DNA of 16,498 nt from PALSA-612 sp963755155 (lineage in GTDB: Bacteria > Actinomycetota > Thermoleophilia > Gaiellales > Gaiellaceae): the NCBI GenBank assembly GCA_963755155.1, contig CAVWIV010000002.1:1-16498 (forward strand), read 5' to 3'. The notes under the pieces are model-generated. The model searched no databases and had not been told where the DNA came from. It saw nothing but the letters and a program-made list of their open reading frames with translations. Below, piece after piece: positions 15,123-16,498 of the stretch. The translations under genes were made by a program, and so were the position numbers. Each line of letters begins with the position of its first letter. The first letter of the stretch is position 1.

Positions 15123-15883
15123 CCGAGGTTGGCGGCCGGTCGCACTTCGATCGTCACGTGGTTGCCGGGGTCGTGCGTCACCTCGGCCAGCGCCTGCTCC
15201 TCGGCGCGGGAAAGATCCATCACGACGCCGATCTTCGACGTTCCCGACGTGACGGGAGAGCCGACCGTGAGCGCCGGGTCTGCGCGCAGCCGCCTGATCG
15301 AGACGACGACGGAAGGCGCGACGTCGGGGACGACGTCGATGCGGTGCCCGTACCGCCTACCGTCGAGCACGAGGTCGCGGATGCTCACGACCGTCCCGTT
15401 TACGGGGGCGTAGACCGCGGTGCCCGCGGGGGCGCCGACGTCGAGCGCTCCCGTCCGCGGCCCCAGGCCGCCGCCCAGCTGGTGGTACGTGACGCCGCTC
15501 GCGTCCTCCCCGGTCAGGCGGTGGAGGATGCGCGCGAAGATGCCCTCGTTCGCCTGGCGGCCGACGGGCTGGAGCGGCAGCGCGCTCTCGCTCGCGCCGT
15601 GGTAGCCGAGCGCGGTGACCGACAGGCACGACGGGCAGGTCGATCTTCACCTCGCCCTGGAACGCGATCGTCTTCGGCGGCGGCACCGGCCGGTCTCGAG
15701 CTGCGCGGAGTCGCACGCCAGGAGCGAAGACGACGGTGAGCTGAACGCGGCGAGCAGGATCGTCACGACAAGGGCCGTTCCGACGAGCATCGCCACGACG
15801 GTCCACCGTCTCGCAGTCCGGTTTCGGCGCCGTCGGACGGCGCGCTCGCTCGACGGCCCTGAATACGCGCGGGGCGAGGCCAT
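15119..15883 (-). CDS. Membrane-anchored M23/LytM-like protein, catalytically degenerate (two frameshifts)
   Basis: ATG at 15883 begins MASPRAYSGPSSERAVRRRR, then one membrane helix WTVVAMLVGTALVVTILLAA, so most of the protein is extracytoplasmic. Shifts near 15697 and 15635 join ACDSAQLETG, VPPPKTIAFQGEVKIDLPVV, SVTALGYHGASESALPLQPV, GIFARILHRLTGED and a C-terminal LytM-like fold: GALDVGAPAGTAVYAPVNGT, YGHRIDVVPD, VGSPVTSGTSKIGVV and THDPGNHVTIEVRP. In active M23 peptidases the first motif has HxxxD and the last HxH; here the first His is absent and the last reads HVT, so it is likely a non-catalytic binding or activator domain. About 255 aa. Its TGA overlaps the ymdB-like GTG, implying one operon. 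Only 32 bp separate it from the divergent hemB. Confidence 0.75.
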
Positions 15884-15915
15884 CGGGCCAACGTAGCAGT
15901 GCGTAGTCTTTCGCT

Positions 15916-16498
15916 GTGAGCTTCCCCGCCACACGCCTTCGGCGCCTGCGGAGGACAGCCCGTTCTTCGCGATCTGACTCGCGAGACGCGGCTCGCCGTC
16001 GACGACCTCGTGATGCCGCTCTTCGTCGCTCCGGAGCCGCTCGTGAACGAACAGCTGCCCGCCCTGGGTCGGCATACCGTTGACGGCTTGCTGCGCGAGG
16101 CCGATGAGCTCGTCGCCGCGGGCGTTTCCGCGCTGCTGCTCTTCGGCGTGCCCGAGGATAAGGACGACGAGGCGACCGGCGCCTGGGTCGAGGACGGGGT
16201 GGTCCACCAGGCGCTGCGCGAGCTGGGCCTCGCTTCCCTGAGCTTCTCCTCCTCACCGACGTCTGTCTGTGCGCGTACACGACGCATGGTCACTGCGGTG
16301 TGGTCGAGGACGGTGAGATCGCGAACGACGCGACCCTGGAGCTGCTGGCCCGCGTAGCCGTGAGTCACGCCGAGGCGGGCGCCGACGCCGTGTGCCCCGA
16401 CGACATGATGGACGGGCGCGTCGGCGTCGTCCGCGAGGCGCTCGACGACGCCGGGTTCGACCAGGCGGCGATCGTCGCGTACTGGGCGAAGTACGCGT
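15916..16498 (+). CDS. hemB: Porphobilinogen synthase (delta-aminolevulinate dehydratase) HemB, 5' part, two frameshifts
   Basis: Condenses two 5-aminolevulinate molecules to porphobilinogen in haem synthesis. GTG at 15916 begins SFPATRLRRLRRT; a one-base shift near 15958 joins PVLRDLTRETRLAVDDLVMP and LFVAPEPLVNEQLPALGRHT; GVSALLLFGVPEDKDDEATG and AWVEDGVVHQALREL follow. A second shift near 16245 joins LLLTDVCLCAYTTHGHCGVV, the cysteine-rich zinc site of the metal-dependent class, then DGEIANDATLELLARVAVSH, AEAGADAV and DDMMDGRVGVVREALDDAGF. AYWAKYA, with the first active-site lysine, lies at the right edge. About 195 of roughly 325 residues are present. The divergent partner is 32 bp away. 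Confidence 0.95.

Noticed and set aside
1..16498. CRISPR arrays, tRNA or rRNA genes, insertion sequences
   Set aside because: No spaced direct repeats other than the PHO boxes, no tRNA-like cloverleaf, and no transposase domains seen.

Overview
The window is high-GC DNA with many GTG and TTG starts and GTTCACC-type PHO boxes, in which 7-bp units repeat every 11 bp. This fits an actinobacterium, perhaps a deep lineage such as Thermoleophilia; that placement is inference. About half the genes are broken by single-base indels, including essential ones (hemB) and genes whose domains are otherwise perfectly conserved. Once the frames are joined, proteins of normal length and exact ATGA/GTGA gene junctions reappear. 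I therefore read most lesions as sequence errors (for example an uncorrected long-read assembly) and annotate whole genes across them.

Layout. 1-6047 (minus strand) is a phosphate-uptake locus: a PAS-type histidine kinase (5065-6047), then the Pst transporter operon pstS(2)-pstC-pstA-pstB-phoU with overlapping genes (1423-746 back to 4994), then a second PstS (pstS1, 627 to beyond the left edge). 6120-8901 (plus strand) holds a PhoP/RegX3-like response regulator followed at once by polyphosphate kinase ppk. A strong hairpin sits at the ppk stop codon, and ppx/gppA exopolyphosphatase follows (9037-9921). 9926-12370 (minus strand) holds a CYTH-CHAD protein overlapping a Nudix hydrolase, then an ArsC-like phosphatase/arsenate reductase. 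12456-13153 (plus strand) is a second PhoP/RegX3 paralogue with an in-frame TAG. 13250-14198 (plus strand) encodes a single-domain cyclic-nucleotide-binding protein and a three-helix membrane protein resembling the Pycsar effector family PycTM/DUF5706. 14342-15883 (minus strand) holds a YmdB-type metallophosphodiesterase behind a membrane-anchored M23-like protein. hemB starts divergently at 15916 and runs off the right edge.

How it works together. PHO boxes lie before pstS1, before pstS2, in the kinase/regulator gap, in the CHAD/regulator-2 gap, and before the cyclic-nucleotide-binding gene. Phosphate starvation would thus be expected to control uptake (Pst), polyphosphate making, binding and breakdown (Ppk, CHAD, Ppx), the regulators themselves and, more surprisingly, a putative cyclic-nucleotide sensor plus membrane effector. 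That last pair, next to a YmdB-type phosphodiesterase, is the most novel part of the window. No stretch longer than about 150 bases lacks a gene.
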